From Theobroma cacao (Eukaryota > Streptophyta > Magnoliopsida > Malvales > Malvaceae): 64,000 nt of DNA. Both the position numbers and the translations under genes were made by a program. The notes below the pieces were generated by a model. That model searched no databases and was not told the origin of the DNA. It saw nothing but the letters and a program-made list of their open reading frames with translations. Below, in pieces: positions 13,600 to 24,470 of the stretch. The stretch is taken from NCBI RefSeq assembly GCF_000208745.1, contig NC_030855.1, positions 19,161,446 through 19,225,445 of the forward strand, read 5' to 3'. Position 1 is the stretch's first letter. Every line of letters begins with the position of its first letter.

Positions 13600-14178
13600 A
13601 TGAACCCTAATCTTTCTACTTGTTACAATAATCTAACCAAAGAAGAAATCTCCAAGCTTGAGTCCATCATCCAAACCCACCATACGTTTCCTCCAGCCTC
13701 AAACACATGCACATCTTTGATAACACAACGTATAAACGCTCCCTTAAGCTTCATATGGCCATTTGTACGCGATTTCGAAAACCCTAATAAGTACAAGCAC
13801 TTCATTAAGAGTTGCACAATGAAAGGAGATGGGGGAGTTGGAAGCATGAGAGATGTCACAGTTATATCAGGCTTACCGGCGTCGACAAGCACGGAAATAC
13901 TGGAGGTATTAGACGATGATGACCATGTTTTGAGCTTTCGGCTTGTGGGAGGAGATCATAGGCTGAATAACTATAGGGCAGTGACATCGGTTAATGAGTT
14001 TAACCAAGGAGGGAAGGCTTACAGCATGGTTTTGGAGTCCTATACGGTGGAGATACCCCAAGGGAACACTGAAGAGGACACTAAGATGTTTGTGGATACT
14101 GTTGTGAAGTTGAACTTGCAAAAGCTTGCAGACGTCGCCATGGCAGCTTTACAAGGACATGAAACAAAGGTTGTTTGA
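13600..14178 (+). CDS. Abscisic acid receptor, PYR/PYL/RCAR type
   Basis: This is a 192-residue START-like (Bet v 1 fold) soluble receptor. With ABA bound it inhibits clade-A PP2C phosphatases and so releases SnRK2 kinases. Key elements are present: the ABA carboxylate Lys (K66, in KYKHF, equal to PYR1 K59), the gate SGLPA (90-94), Glu99 (PYR1 E94), the latch HRL (120-122), Tyr125 (PYR1 Y120), Glu146 (PYR1 E141) and Asn172 (PYR1 N167) in the C-terminal helix VKLNLQKL. It has no intron and a GDGGVGS loop, which places it with the PYL4/5/6 and PYL11-13 group of mostly monomeric receptors; I cannot choose the exact orthologue. The residue matching PYR1 S122 is Ala127. The ATG at 13600 gives an N-terminal helix (TKEEISKLES) like other family members. 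Confidence 0.95.
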   Translation: MNPNLSTCYNNLTKEEISKLESIIQTHHTFPPASNTCTSLITQRINAPLSFIWPFVRDFENPNKYKHFIKSCTMKGDGGVGSMRDVTVISGLPASTSTEILEVLDDDDHVLSFRLVGGDHRLNNYRAVTSVNEFNQGGKAYSMVLESYTVEIPQGNTEEDTKMFVDTVVKLNLQKLADVAMAALQGHETKVV

Positions 14179-16230
14179 GCCAGCAGCTGTGTCAGTGGAG
14201 ATGATGATAGTGACGAAATTCGAATAACGCACGTGGCATTATTGATAACGAAAATTTTTATATAAAACAACTATGCTATTGAGAATATTACTACATATCT
14301 CATACTTTTTTTCTCTCGACCCTTCTTTTAATTTATGTCTGTTAGTTTTTATCTATAATCGTCAAAAAAACAAAGGAAAAATATGAAAAATTTCTATATA
14401 AGTGAAATTAATGTGTAGTATTGTACTCCACAGATTGGGCACTATTGTTTTAGGCAACTTGATGATATTTTCATTGCTATAAATGCTCTATGTACTCCAA
14501 TAGTTGCTGCAATAACTATAGGAAAAATTGAGAAAATGTTTTCTTTTAATTTGTGACTTTTAATATTTCCTTTTAGATGCTTCATATGTGAAATTAATTA
14601 ACAAGAGAGATGCGCTCCCGCTCGCACGCGCACGCAGTCATTGCACCACCAATGCTCTTTTTTTGTTTCCTAACTTTGTTATGCACAATTCAAATGCTAA
14701 GACTTAAGGACAGTAGTTAATTGAAACCATCTGAATTCAAAATTACTTGTGAAGATCATAAACCCTTTTATCTACAAGCTAGGGACGATAACCTTAATGG
14801 TTAGGCCGGCTAGCCTACAAAGAGAAAGAGAATGAGCTCTGGAATTCCTTTCAATCTTCGCCAGTTTTCTGTCTTAATAATAGTTCAGTAGGGTCAGTTA
14901 AAGACGGACCCCCTGCCTTGATTCGCAAACTGAGGAAGACAACGAAGCACTGTGTCGTCTCACAAAAGGAGAAGATGACAAACTAGAGTACAAAAGTTAA
15001 CATGGCCATACTTCATTTTGATGGGGAAAGGGGTGAGTATAGTTGATGTCTAGTGCTATACATAGACTATAGTATAGGGTTTTTGAGGTTTCGATGAATA
15101 GCAATAATAGTTGCTACATTACCCATCTTTTATGATTTCAAAGTTTGAAAGTGTCCTCATATTTTTTTTTTTCATGGATTTCTTTTAAATTTCATGTTGT
15201 AGATTCCATACGATACTACCTTCCAAAGATATAAAGGCTACATAGATATTGATTAATCATTTTTTTTATTTGAAAAAATTGAAGAAAATTAATTTATCTA
15301 CGTAAGCAACAATAAATGCTCAAACTTAATAATAAATAAAATCGAGATTAAAAATTGCAATTGAAAGCAATTACAATTGCATTAATATATTCTTGGGTTT
15401 TTACTTGATTTTGTAACGGAGAGCAAATTTGTCTTAATCCCAATATTTAATCAGAATTTGGTATTTTATTTAATATTACATATGAATTTTGATTTACAAT
15501 CAAACGTAGCTCAATTGTAATACCAATTAAGCTCTTAGAACGTTAATTTCAGACCCCCAAGGTTAAAGATACAAGGACTTGCAGGCATGGCGCCATCTTC
15601 TTTATTAGGGCCGCAAGTCTAACAACTGCTAGGTCTGAATCAACTAAGTCTTTGGCTTTATATATATATATATATATATTGTGGTTTTTTTTTTTTAATC
15701 TTTCTTTCGTAATTATGCTAAACAGAGGTCTAGAGCTATGATAGTCACTCAAATTGAATACATGTTCGATTTACGGCTCTGTACTGTAGCATTCAACTAT
15801 ATATTTCATTTTTATCTTTGACTAAAATTTGCTCGGTATAAGTTGAGATATTCATAACTGACATTTACTCTAATTTAACAGGACGTCAAGCTGCTACATA
15901 TATATATAATCATTAGGGGTAAAAAATTAAGAAGAGAACAAAAATTTTAAAACTGAAAATTGTTCGGTTTTTATTTATTAATTAAGAATATATTTCCTTC
16001 AAAAATGAAAATATGTAAACAAACAGGAAGAAATCATGAATCCTGAGAACAATTCCGTCACTATTGGCCATCATCGGAAGAAGAAAATCGGTCCATCTTT
16101 GACTATTTTGTACAAAGGCCGGGAATTATTCCATTGAACATGATCAGGGTGGCGCATTATGGGCCATACCTCATTGGGTGTCGTACTTAAATGATTGGGC
16201 TTAATATGTACTGAAAATAAAATCCAAAAA
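14179..16230. other. AT-rich intergenic region
   Basis: This covers the 3' flank of the PYL gene and AT-rich spacer with short TA microsatellites (about 15659-15680 and near 15897). I see no gene, RNA gene or clear mobile element. Confidence 0.45.
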
Positions 16231-16510
16231 AAAAAAACATTAACACTACTAAAAGCGAATTCAGAATTTGATCATAGCTTGGTATGGTTCTTAACCGATA
16301 AATCAAAAACTAGGAATAATCTTTTCTCTGTAACTTTGATCTTCCCTTGGTTTTATGATTCTCACCCATGGATTGGGACAGTAATACAATTATTACATCT
16401 CTTAACAGATTTTGCAATCAATTTTCTTGAAAAATATTAGTTACGGTTATTTCAAACACATTGTCATTAGAGAAAAAGACATTATCCACACACAGTATGC
16501 AATTTTTTTG
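16231..16510. repeat. 3'-flank duplication, copy 1
   Basis: About 16250-16470 matches 21870-22110 closely, sharing strings such as CATAGCTTGGTATGGTTCTT and AAACTAGGAATAATCTTTTC. The second site lies directly downstream of the dead HAD phosphatase copy, so this is the matching 3' flank of the intact copy, now pushed 1.5 kb away by a hAT element and other sequence. It shows that the duplicated unit was larger than the gene. Confidence 0.8.
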
Positions 16511-16768
16511 TAAAACTGCCGGACCCCCATCTATGACTGTAGAGGTTTCTTTTCTTTTTCGTTTGGAGGATAACAATCATTACTTCACTAACTCTATATT
16601 TAGCCTTTGTCACTTGGCCATCAAATCAAAGCTGCCTTATCATTGAGCAAAAATGAAATTTCAGGGTATAAAATTCCTTTTCAAATTATATTTTAAAACA
16701 CCAAATTAATATGTTATTTCGATAAACAAAAATACACCGCTATTCAATTTACTTGACGTTTCTCTACT

Positions 16769-17946
16769 ATCCAAAGCAGCCGCCGAGGGTCATATAGGCA
16801 CCTCAAAATTTTATAAAATTTTTATATTTTATATGATAATTTTTTAATAATTTTGGAAAGTAGTATATTTATGGGGTCATGATTTTTTCAAAATTTTTAA
16901 AATTTTTTATTTATTATATATTTTTAGTAGTCTTTTCAAAATATTTTATTATTTAATAATTAATATAATTAAAAAATAATAAAATAATACTACAAGTTTT
17001 ACTCAACTTTATTCTAATTCTTAAGTTTCTTCACACCTCTTTCTCTCTCTCTCTCCTTTTTTGTTCTTTCTCTTTTCTTTTATTTTTTTATTTTTACTTT
17101 ATTCTATTCTCTGTAACTCACCACTTAAACGCTTTTCATTTTTCAAAAAAAAAAATAAAAAATTTATAAGTTTGTGAGCTTGGATAAAGAATGACAACAC
17201 CACTCACTACTATTGTGTGAAATTAAAAATAGATACATTTTTTTTATCTTCTTCTTTTTATTTATATTATTTAACTATTTATATATTTAACCATTATGTG
17301 AAATCCTATATATCTTATTTAACCATTTATATTTTATGCATTATAGTTTTATATTTAGTATTTTAAGTTTGAATAAAAATAAAATAAGAATACTAGAAGT
17401 TGAATTAATTTTTTTTAGGTTTGATTAAAGGATGAATAAATTGAAAAAAAGTTGACAAATTCTTTACAAAAAAGATGTAAATCTCAATTGAATTAATTTT
17501 TATTTAAATTCAAATGATTCTCCTATACTTGAGCCACTAAATCTCAATGTTTCAACTCATGAATAAGAGCAATGTGATTCATAACATTCAAGGTTAAAGT
17601 GAAATTGATACTTTTCATGTAAAACCTGATACTGTATTACAGCCAATGATATAAGAATTTTTTATCAATTAAAAGGATGAAATTCATCGTACTTATCTCA
17701 AATGTAGGCCATGTCAACTTATTCTTAAGAAGTATCAGATCATCCTCATCTCCGATCATCCTCGTCGTTTTCAAGCTTTCTTTTCGTGTTATGTTTTATT
17801 TACATATTACACGAAATCATTATCTATTATGAATTTTTTTATTGTTGGTTAAGTTAAATGTATTAATTTTAAAAAGTTTTAGTCTTTATTTCTCTTCATC
17901 TTTTGTCTCTAATAAAAAGTTTGCTAGTTCCGCCCCTAATCCAAAA
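16769..17946. mobile_element. hAT transposon relic with target-site duplication
   Basis: The element reads 16777-17938, flanked by near-identical 8-bp repeats (ATCCAAAG at 16769-16776, ATCCAAAA at 17939-17946), the hallmark length for hAT. The right end (GTTCCGCCCCTA) is the inverse of the common plant hAT end TAGGGGCGG; the left end (CAGCCGCCGAGG) is a diverged form. Around 17675-17790 the plus strand still reads DEIHRTYLKCRPCQ and then DHPRRFQAFF, the TTF-type zinc-finger region found ahead of hAT transposases. No long frame remains, so it is dead. It lies about 100 bases beyond the stop of the intact HAD phosphatase gene. Confidence 0.75.
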
Positions 17947-18045
17947 TTATAAATGACTACATTCTCCAAAGCTAAAAGACATAAAATAATCAGAAATTAA
18001 CTTGCTAAGCTTTGGCATCAGCCATTTTAAGCACAACTTTACTTT

Positions 18046-19338
18046 CTAATGAGGAACATAAAGGGCATGGGAGAAGGCTTTTTCTTGAGCAGCGCCTGGC
18101 AGTGTTTGGAGTTTGCAATCAATCGAATACAGCCGAGCAGTATTGTCACTGTTGTTTCTATCAATGGAAATCCTGTTGATAACGTGGAGTAACACATGCT
18201 CAAACTCCTCTCCATTGCTCCATTCGCATATTTCTGCCTTTATTAACCTCCTGTTTTCGCATATCAAGTCCCAAACAGGGAAATTCTTCCTTGGCATTAC
18301 GTAGTCTCCATCTCCAAGCTTCAAACTCGGGCAGAAATCACCAACCCCATCACCAAGGTAAATTATTGTTTTCTTCCCCTTCATGGACATGGAAGCTTGA
18401 ATCCTTTCAATCACAGTACCCTATCAAGTAAGAAATCAGAGTCAATTAGTAGCATTAAATTATGTTGCAGCTAATAATCATGCTTTGAAACACAAATGCA
18501 GGGGTCAAAAAGAAAAAATAGTAAAAAGATATTAAAATAATGCATTTGATTTGATTCAATTAAGTGGCATGTCTATGGTTTTTTTTTTTTTATGGCAAGA
18601 AAGACAGATATAACACTTTGATGCATACCATGGTTCGTTGTAACTATTTATGATTTTTAAATTAAAAATCACATACCTTGCACATATTTGGAGGGCAGGG
18701 ATGATGACATCCATGGGGAGATTGAGTGAAATCATGATGAGGGAAGATACGTAGCCTGCCTTCTTCATCAACGAAACCCGGGTTTGTATTGATCTCTGAA
18801 AAGTATTCCCTCAGGCCATGATGTTTCAAGATTGTCTCAATGAAGAACGCGTTAGCATCGCTTACAATCTTCAAATCACATCTGAAAATAACACCATTCC
18901 CACCCAAAACTTTCAGTATATTTTAGCTAGAAGGCCAGAAAGAAAAAAATATGTACAAAGAGCAAAAGATGCATGCATACCCCAAAGCATAAGCCGATTT
19001 AATGGCCTGGATGATTCGAGGATGTATCGGGGTCCTTTTAAGAACAGCTTTAATGTCCTCAATTTTTGTTCCTTGTGAATGAAGTTCTTTCATCATTCGA
19101 TCCTGTTAGAAAAATAGCCATAATTATGCTTACTTTACTTCGAGAAAGAAAAGAGAAACTAGAGCAAGAAAATGCAAAGTAAAAAAAAAACAAGACTAAC
19201 CATAAGAGGGTTCCAAGGCATGGTCGGAAGGAGTTGGTTGAACAACTTTGTAGCACCCAATTCATCCAACACCCAGTTATCACTATCACAATCGATAATC
19301 GTTTTATCGAAATCGAAAATCACAACTATGTCAACCAT
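18046..19338 (-). CDS. HAD phosphatase, PS2/PECP1-like (phosphate-starvation type)
   Basis: Four exons on the minus strand, 19201-19338, 18981-19102, 18677-18881 and 18046-18420, join in phase to a 279-residue protein. HAD motifs are intact: DFDKT at 9-13 with the nucleophile Asp9, IVSDAN at 92-97, and LGDGVGD at 177-183 with Asp179 and Asp183. The whole length resembles Arabidopsis PS2 (PPsPase1) and PECP1, soluble enzymes that hydrolyse pyrophosphate, phosphoethanolamine or phosphocholine and are induced when phosphate is scarce. Which substrate applies cannot be told from sequence. A P1BS-like site about 275 bases upstream of the ATG fits phosphate control. A tandem dead copy lies 4 kb upstream in transcription sense. 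The C-terminal tail after ISID is weakly conserved, as in the family. Confidence 0.92.
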
Positions 19339-20722
19339 TTTGATAATGAATTAATGAAACAAAGTTTTTAGGAGACAAAAGAAAAAGATTTTGATCACAA
19401 AAGAGGAGGTTATTAGCTTGAGGTTTAAGCTATGTTTTGGATTATGGAAGAAAGGGAAGGTATTTATAGATTGTGAATTTAAAGATGAAGGGTTGTGATT
19501 TTCTGTCAATTTTCTTTAGACAGTCAAATACAAATGCCTCATATTTGCTATTACGCGGTGCCACGAAAGTTCATAAGCGTGTGTTTTTCTTTGGGTGTGA
19601 TATTGGCTCCTGGATATGCTGACAGTTGAAAGATCAAATGATTTTAAATATTAATTGTAGTCTGATTTTGTTTGCTATGGTTATTAATTAGCCAACTGCT
19701 TTTATGGCGGAAAAGCAGGAATATTGAGAATGTGCCATGAGAAATACCTTCAAAAAGGGTATACTGTTCTGTTCCGCTTATTCTTATGTCTAGCATGAAA
19801 AGCTTAATCTGTTTAAAGAAAAATTAAGTTAGCTTAGTTTATTTGAATTTACAAGTTACTTTGTCCTAAGCTTTGAAATTCTTAATTTTTTTTTATATAT
19901 GTTTGGATTTTGAGTTATATAATTAAAGATAATTTATATTTATAATCATAAATATAAACAAAAATTTCCATTTATAAGATTTAAATTTAATATACCTTTA
20001 GTGTCACATATATAAACTTTTAAGATGTATATGATTTTATACTTTATTCGATTTCTTTTGAAGCATTCTTTTATCATTAGAATATATAAATCTATATATA
20101 TATAAGTACACACAATATTCTTATTCCCAATATACACTTTGAAAGGTGGTGGGATTAGAGGGCGTCCAGCCCTCTCTGATGGGCTGAATAAAGAAGTAGC
20201 GTCGTCAAGATTTTGAGCCTTGGTCGTGGGGCGGGTAATTAAGTTAATTCATTATTTATTGAATCACCAAAGTATTCCGCGGTTGACGCTATTTATCCAA
20301 CATGGTATGAAGAGACGACTCTTGTTGAAAAACACGATAACCGGTGGAGGCGTTGCTTTATTTTTGTTTTTCTGGCACATGGGGACATGCAAAAACTGAG
20401 GTGCGGGCCATGTGAAAATAAGTGTTAGGTTAACCTTGTATAATTTGTTTTACTTTGGTGCCTTCCTTTCTAGACTATTACTATATGTAATCTTCCTTCT
20501 TAACTAATCTAATTAAACTTTGCAAAAGACCCATTCATTGATGTGAAATTAAGTAACTTCCTAGTTATAGAAATAGCAATTTTCCATATTGAAATGTTCA
20601 TCACAATTATCAAATTAAATTTATCTCATTGCATAATTCCAACAAAATGAACTAAACTAATCGACACATATATATACATTTGGCATGTGTAATAAATTAG
20701 ACATCTCAAGGGATGGTATATA
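19339..20722. other. Promoter side of the HAD gene and spacer
   Basis: This includes the 5' flank of the intact phosphatase. The string TTGAAAGATCAAAT at 19626-19639 recurs at 25265-25278 upstream of the dead copy, so promoter homology persists. Further out is AT-rich spacer with no supported gene. Confidence 0.5.
19612..19619. promoter_or_regulatory. P1BS-like element (PHR1 site)
   Basis: GGATATGC fits the PHR1-binding consensus GNATATNC, about 275 bases upstream of the start codon of the intact phosphatase gene. The family is known to be induced by phosphate starvation through PHR1. The 8-mer is loose and occurs by chance every few kilobases, so this is supportive only. Confidence 0.45.
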
Positions 20723-21530
20723 TGATGAGGTAGGGCCGGTGCCCCTTAGGTGAAGCCACTCAAGCAAGGACTTTAGGTCCTCAATTTAGAGAGATCTTAT
20801 AATTTTATAATATAATTTATTATATTAAAAATATATATAAATTAATTAATAATTAATAAAATTAACTGTTTTCTTACTTCTTTAATTATGTGCCTAATAA
20901 ATCTCAATTTTTTATTACTTTCTAATTTTTAAAATACTATATTATTTTCAATCAACTAATGGTCATATGTATTTAATCATCTCCAATAACTATTTTTTTC
21001 TTACTTATTTCTCCTATTTTCAATCAACATATTTAATGATTTCCAACAACTATTTTTTTCCTATATATAAAACCAATTATTTCTTTTTCAATATATAATA
21101 TCTACTTTTGAATTCTTCTTTTGTCATTTGCTCTTTCTTATTTCTTCCTTTAACTTCAATTTTTTTTCAAAGAATACATAAGAAATCTGTTGTATTATTA
21201 TCTTCATAAAGCCATAAGCCTCAATTGTGGTTTGCAATAAGCATTCAACAATTAAGTACTATTGTTCTAATATCTATAGGCTTTTTTACTTTAATTTAAA
21301 ATTTATATTATATTGTTATATTACCTTTATTTTATGTGATAATTGATTTATTTGAATTAAAAATTTTGATTGTTGATTTTGTATTAGCCATTTAAAAAAT
21401 ATAAAAATTTTGCATCTCAAAAAGATAGAAGATTAAAATTTTAATAATTTTTTTAATTTTAATAAAAGAATGCCTCATTGAATATTTTGTTTTAAGCTTT
21501 TGAACTTATTAAGCCGCCCCTATGATGAGG
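20723..21530. mobile_element. Non-autonomous hAT element with perfect 8-bp TSD
   Basis: The element reads 20731-21522 (792 bases). It begins TAGGGCCGG and ends CCGCCCCTA, which are inverse apart from one base, and is flanked on both sides by TGATGAGG (20723-20730 and 21523-21530). The 8-bp duplication and TAGGGGCGG-type ends are diagnostic of hAT. The interior is AT-rich with no transposase-like frame, so it would have depended on another element. The perfect duplication suggests a fairly recent insertion. It lies between the two phosphatase copies. Confidence 0.85.
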
Positions 21531-21865
21531 AAAAGAAAGTAATGGATGACGAAACTCAAAGATAAACTAAACATGTTTTGAACATGGATTAGATCATATA
21601 TAATTCATAAAACAAAGGGTAATGTTAAAGTCAAAAGATTTTATTACTCCTTGGCTATGGTTCTGCTTTTTAATTTTTTTTCTTTTAAAGGAAATTTTAT
21701 GAAATATTATTACTAAGAATCAATCATTACATCTTCCTTCAACAAAGAGGTATGAGGATGAAGAGTACTAATCCATTAATCTTCGAAAACTTGGAATAAA
21801 CTTAACCGTACTTCTATTCTTGTATTTAGAAATAAAACAAAAAGAAACACTAATAAAAGCAACTT
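21531..21865. other. Short spacer
   Basis: AT-rich sequence between the hAT element and the duplicated 3' flank of the dead phosphatase copy. I see no gene in it. Confidence 0.4.
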
Positions 21866-22115
21866 GCAAAAGAAGAGAGCTAATTCAGAATTTGACCATA
21901 GCTTGGTATGGTTCTTAACTGATAGACAAAAACTAGGAATAATCTTTTCTTTATAACTTTGGTACACTTGGTTTAACGATTGTCAACAATGGATTGACAC
22001 AATCATACTTCTTAACAGACCTGTTGAATTTGCTTTGCAAACAATTTTGCAGTCATATTTTCTTTAGAAAAATTATTTACAGTTATTTCAAACATACTTT
22101 CACTGGAGAAAAGGC
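21866..22115. repeat. 3'-flank duplication, copy 2
   Basis: This matches 16250-16470 (see that entry) and ends about 80 bases beyond the stop codon of the dead phosphatase copy, so it keeps the ancestral arrangement that the hAT insertion disturbed in copy 1. Confidence 0.8.
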
Positions 22116-22559
22116 ATAAGGCCTGACAATCAAAATCTTTTGAGCAACTCAGCAGTAATTAGATGAACATTGGCATCAGCTTAACAATTACTCTACTGAG
22201 TAACTGGCAAGGCCTCATGGGTAGATGTTGAAATGGTTTGCAGTTTGCCATCAATAGAGATCAATTGAACAGAGCTGTCGTTGTTTTCTTCAACAGATAT
22301 CATGCTAATTATTTGCAGCAAAATAAGATCGAGCTCTTCACCATCAGACCATTCATGAATCTCAGCCTTGATGATCATAGGGTTCCCACAAATCAAATCT
22401 CACACTGGGAAATTCTTCCTTGGCATCATATAATCTGCCTCTCCAAGCCTTAAGCTTGGGCAGTAATCCCCGCTACCATATCCAAGGTAGATAATTTTTT
22501 TCTTCCCCTCTAAAGAAGCTTGAATCCTTTCAATGATCATCCCCTATTGCACAAAGCCC

Positions 22560-23600
22560 AAACCAAAAATTAAAACTTCTTAACACTTGATATCATATTT
22601 CATGATTGTATATTTATATGATTTAAAAAAAATTGTTGACACATGTCAAGATCATGCAAATGATTTATGTCTATAAAGGGGGTTCTTGTGAGAGGGAGAG
22701 GAAGCGTTGCAAACAAGTAAAAGGATGTATCAGAGGCAAGAGAAAGAAAGATTGGAGCAGTTCCTGAAGTACTGAGTGTCGTGACAGGTGGAAGAAAATA
22801 AGAAGAGAATTAAGGAGTAGAAGATAATTAGAGATAGAAGCTTTAGAGGAAAATATGTTAGCTTTTTTAGGGAAGGAAGAGCCCCTTTAAATAATTGTGA
22901 GGCTCTATATATAGTGCTAAAAGTGACGATTATTTAAGAATAGGCTTTAATGCACCTAATGAATAACATTATTATGAAAAACATTAATTTAAGTAACCGT
23001 TATTGTAATTGAATGTAATAAGACTTGTTCTCAAGTAAAAGGCAATAGAAAAGAGATATACGCGAAAAGGTACAAAAGAAAAAGCTGTAAGTGAACAAGT
23101 ACAAGAGACGAAGGTGTATGAGAATAGGTATACGAGATCAAGGTAGGAGGGTGAAACACTTGTACTTCAGGAAATGGTTAAAAGGAAGACCTCTTAGCTA
23201 CCTCCATATCTAAACCACCAAGCCAAACTCTCCGAAACATCCCAAAATGAAAATAACCCATGAACCCTGCCACTTATTTCGAGTTGCTTTTATTGTCATA
23301 CAAGTGAAGTGGTTATTCTATGCGAAGTAGTTGTTTTACTTGTATTAGTTATTCCATATGGAGTAGTGCTCTACTTATTCTAGTTGTTCTATGTTAAGTA
23401 GTGTTTCACTTGTTCTAATTGTTTTACGTGAAGTAGCGCTTCACTTGTTCTAGTTATTCTGCATGAAGTAGCACTTTATTTGTTCTAATTGTTCTCTGTA
23501 CAATATTATGTTGTAATATAATTCTTTAGAGAATAGGTATTAATCAAAATCAAGTATCTACAATGTCTTTATATGAACCATTACTTTATAGATAAAGTGG
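22560..23600. other. Expanded intron 3 of the dead phosphatase copy
   Basis: About 1 kb is extra here compared with the intact gene. It contains purine-rich sequence around 22690-22860 and a 35-bp minisatellite. It may be a transposon of unknown class. I found no clear terminal or target repeats, only the weak shared string GTTGACA near both ends. Confidence 0.4.
23316..23491. repeat. 35-bp minisatellite, five units
   Basis: Units start at 23316 (36 bp), 23352, 23387, 23422 and 23457 (35 bp each), with the pattern TTCTATG-GAAGTAG, a TTCACTTG-like middle and TTCTAGTTG. Units differ at several positions, so it is old. A weaker partial unit may precede it from about 23286. Confidence 0.85.
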
Positions 23601-24470
23601 GGTTAAGAAAAAAAGTTGACATGTCTAAAATCAAAATAGATTTTAAAAAAATTCCAAGCTAGTGGGATGCAATTGACTATGTACATGTGGAATACCATCA
23701 ATTGACAAAATTTTCTAGAATTTGTAGGCACAGAAGAACCTTCATAAAAATATTCACTTGTATGAAATATGTAGGTATTTCTACAAGATTTGGTGTCTTG
23801 ATTGGCAAATTCAAGTCTCAAAAAATATAATACCTTGCACATATTTAGGGGGGAGAGGTTGCATCCATGGGAACACTTGTTAAAATCATGGTAAGAGAAT
23901 ATCCTCAGCCTCCCTTCTTCATCAACAAAGTCGGGGTTGGTGTTGATCTCAGAGAAATATTCCTTCAATCCAAGATACTCCAAAATTTTCTCAATGAAGA
24001 ACAAGTTTGCATCACTTACGATCCTGAGTTCACACCTAAAAAACACAAACCAATTTGATTAGTACTACCATAAACACACATAAACTATAAGAAGAGAAGC
24101 GCAGATAAAAAAAAGCATACCCTAAAGCATGAGCTGCTTTAATAGCTGGGACGACCCTATAATGTATAGGAGTCCGCTTCAGAACCTCAGCAATGTCATC
24201 AATGGTTTTTCCTTATGCATGAAGCTCCTTCATCATCCTATCCTGTAATATTATACCACAAGAAAATAATTAAACGTTGAGTCCATTTATTTTAATGTCA
24301 AAACAAGAGAAACAAATATTTTAACTGCTTACCATGAAAGAATTCCAGGGCATGGTAGGAAGAAACTGGTTGAACAAGTCAGAAAAACCCAACTCATCAA
24401 CAACCCAGTTATCACTATCATAGTCAATGATAGTTTTGTCAAAATCAAAAACTACAACGATTCCAGCCAT

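Larger units (their letters stand above)
22193..24470 (-). pseudogene. Dead tandem copy of the PS2/PECP1-like phosphatase
   Basis: Four exons are recognisable at 24333-24470, 24121-24242, 23834-24035 and 22193-22543, with splice sites and phases matching the intact neighbour. Exon 2 has an in-frame TAA (complement of 24213-24215) where the intact gene has Gln in ELHSQG. Exon 4 has TGA (complement of 22400-22402) in place of the Trp of FPVWDLIC. The acidic motif reads LGYGSGD, the metal-binding Asp having become Tyr (complement of 22478-22480). Motif I (DFDKT) and SDAN remain. Intron 3 is 1290 bases against 256 in the intact gene and contains a minisatellite. It could yield only a stub of about 55 residues, so I call it a pseudogene; two separate sequencing errors are unlikely but not excluded. 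Confidence 0.9.

Noticed and set aside
14765..14960. Possible tRNA or coding fragment
   Set aside because: There is no T-loop consensus or cloverleaf and no sustained frame with family similarity.
23603..24046. 147-codon frame on the minus strand as a separate gene
   Set aside because: It is exon 3 of the dead phosphatase read through into its intron.
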